From contig JALWSI010000214.1 of the NCBI GenBank assembly GCA_027080315.1, positions 5,889 to 12,239 on the forward strand: a stretch of DNA of 6,351 nt, given 5' to 3'. This document shows, one piece after another, positions 4,996 through 6,351 of the stretch (its first letter is position 1; each line of letters starts with the position of its first letter). Below the pieces are notes generated by a model. That model saw only the letters and a program-made list of their open reading frames with translations. It made no database searches and was not told where the DNA came from. The translations under genes and the position numbers were made by a program. This stretch comes from a bacterium. Its GTDB lineage: Bacteria; Thermosulfidibacterota; Thermosulfidibacteria; Thermosulfidibacterales; JALWSI01.

Positions 4996-6351
4996 TTGAA
5001 GCTTGAGGGTGATTCCCAGAAAGGCAAAATCCTCCTCTTCGGGATCATCTTAACGGTAGTTGCAGTATGGTATTGGTTCCAAGCGGTTAAGTGGTGGATA
5101 GCCGACGATCCCGCAATTCTGCAGTTTGCTGCCCAGTATCCTTTACACAGTTTCTTTTTCTCTCCTACCCTGTGGAGAAGGTTTTCTCCCTCAAATCTTA
5201 CTCCTATGGTGCTTCTCTCGTTCAAGTCTGATCTGTTGGCCTTTGGCCTTAAACCCTATTTTTATTACCTTCACCAGGAAGTGATTGCGGCCTTGGTCGC
5301 TTTTGTGTTCTACCTGATTCTTTTACGGAGAATGCCCTGGTTTATCGCCGCTTCTGTATCTATGGCTTTTATGCTCTCTGCCTCAATGAGCCAATGCGCA
5401 AATCTTTTGATGACCCGCCACTACCTTGAGGGTCTCCTTCTTTGCCTTATGAGCGTTCTGCTGTTCTCCCGCTACTTACAGAGCCGCAACCTTATGGTTC
5501 TGGCTGGAAGTGTGTGCTGCTATGCCTTGGCTTCCCTCTGCAAAGAGGTCTTCGTACCCTTGCCTTTTGTGTTGGCCCTGTGGCCAGAGGATGGCTCCTT
5601 TTCTGGATCAACATTCAAAGATTGGCTCGCCTTTCATGCCGTAACCATTGCCCCATTTTTTTGGTGGCTTGTGGTTTATGCAGGGTATAGAAGGTGGATG
5701 CTGGGAAGATTCGGGGGCGGGTATGGCACACTATCTTTTCTCCCTACCTCTGGTCAGATACTCAACAACTTCTACCACGGTGTTTTTATGAAGAATCCCT
5801 TTTTGCTGATGGTGTTCTTGGTATCTTTGCTTGTGGTGGTAATAGCGGCTGTGCGTTCGTTTAGAATACTGCTCTTCTGCTTGGCAGTGTTGATAGGGGT
5901 TATGATTCCCTTTGTGGCCGTTCCCAGCCTCTCTTCTGAGAGACACATGCTGCTTCCCACCCTTCTTGCCTTCTTTTTGGTGGCCTTTGGTCTGGCAAGG
6001 CTGTGGAGTATAAAACAGCCGGTCTTTAAGGTGGTATCCTGGGCTGTGATGCTGGTTATGGTGATCTCATCTCTTCAGGTTCACGCTGCTTCTTATGGGG
6101 ATCAAAGGCCTTTTTTGCATTCCTTTGAGAGAACCGGAGGGTTTCTTTGGTATGATAGCTCTCCTAAGGATGCAGTGGTGAATCCAGATATCCCCAACTG
6201 GTACTACCACGGGCTGGCTTGGCTTAAGGAGAAGGTAGCAAAAAGAGGATCTATGGGACGGGGCCTATCCAACTTCTGCTACGCGGCGGCCTTGGGAGGA
6301 TACCAGAAGGGATACAGGCTTTGGGAGTATAATCACAAAAGAGAGAAGGTG
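4996..6351 (+). CDS. Polytopic membrane protein, GT-C glycosyltransferase-like (3' partial)
   Basis: The frame is open from TTG 4996 to the last base (452 codons, no stop), so the gene runs off the window. It begins 6 bases after the treT stop in the same frame; TTG 4996 is the only plausible start, since the next start codon in frame (ATG 5206) would remove the first membrane segment. The Shine-Dalgarno is modest (GGGAG 4980-4984, 11 bases away). The product has about ten hydrophobic segments, at roughly 12-31, 96-110, 115-131, 146-160, 166-182, 211-230, 268-286, 290-310, 319-337 and 343-360. Asp37-Asp38 (IADDP) directly after the first one matches the acidic pair that GT-C enzymes use on the outer loop. 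LTPMVLLSFKSDLLAFGLKP (68-87), MTRHYLEG (139-146), LCKEVFVPLP (181-190) and SERHMLLP (314-321) resemble the conserved loops of PMT/TMTC-like O-glycosyltransferases. These use lipid-linked sugars outside the membrane. Residues after about 362 start a soluble domain that is cut off. Acceptor and sugar are unknown. Confidence 0.75.
   Translation, partial: MKLEGDSQKGKILLFGIILTVVAVWYWFQAVKWWIADDPAILQFAAQYPLHSFFFSPTLWRRFSPSNLTPMVLLSFKSDLLAFGLKPYFYYLHQEVIAALVAFVFYLILLRRMPWFIAASVSMAFMLSASMSQCANLLMTRHYLEGLLLCLMSVLLFSRYLQSRNLMVLAGSVCCYALASLCKEVFVPLPFVLALWPEDGSFSGSTFKDWLAFHAVTIAPFFWWLVVYAGYRRWMLGRFGGGYGTLSFLPTSGQILNNFYHGVFMKNPFLLMVFLVSLLVVVIAAVRSFRILLFCLAVLIGVMIPFVAVPSLSSERHMLLPTLLAFFLVAFGLARLWSIKQPVFKVVSWAVMLVMVISSLQVHAASYGDQRPFLHSFERTGGFLWYDSSPKDAVVNPDIPNWYYHGLAWLKEKVAKRGSMGRGLSNFCYAAALGGYQKGYRLWEYNHKREKV

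Noticed and set aside
4987-4998. Possible treT-GT-C fusion by TGA read-through, since both are in the same frame
   Set aside because: TreT already has full family length and the next frame has its own TTG start; no recoding signal such as a SECIS-like hairpin is evident.
5442-5690. 82-codon + strand open frame inside the terminal region
   Set aside because: It lies in another frame within the long membrane-protein frame, which shows regular hydrophobic segments and conserved loop motifs; the short frame has no family resemblance.

Overview
This window is an ordinary-looking bacterial chromosome segment with every gene on the + strand. It is roughly half G+C by eye, strongly prefers AGA/AGG for arginine, and uses many GTG and TTG starts behind clear Shine-Dalgarno sequences. 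A bacterial (preQ1-type) Tgt, an Hfq with a short tail, and a bacterial trehalose synthase TreT next to a DUF5752 protein would fit a thermophilic or deep-branching Gram-negative, for example a Desulfobacterota-like lineage. That placement is an inference from gene content and codon style, not a database match.

Layout. Bases 3-440 hold the 3' part of a flavodoxin-fold, NADPH-dependent FMN reductase-like gene; its first ~60 bases are noticeably more GC-rich, and the frame there may be disturbed. A strong intrinsic terminator (464-492) closes this unit. A second unit then runs to the end of the window: tgt (525-1631, tRNA queuosine insertion), hfq (1703-1990, RNA chaperone), rsmD (2039-2566, 16S rRNA m2G966 methylase), coaD (2572-3084, coenzyme A synthesis), a DUF5752 protein (3089-3748), treT (3745-4989, trehalose synthase) and a large polytopic membrane protein of GT-C glycosyltransferase character (4996 to the window edge, incomplete).

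From rsmD onward the genes are 4-6 bases apart or overlap, so they are probably co-transcribed and translationally coupled. The first half of the unit is RNA and translation housekeeping. The second half is carbohydrate chemistry: DUF5752 protein, TreT and the membrane GT-C protein. No terminator separates the two halves.

No mobile element, CRISPR array, tRNA or rRNA gene is visible. The most interesting points are an internal two-fold repeat in the DUF5752 protein, the DUF5752-treT-GT-C cassette coupled to coaD, the placement of hfq between tgt and rsmD, and the odd left edge. I see no clear evidence of a wholly new system; the DUF5752 protein is the least understood component.
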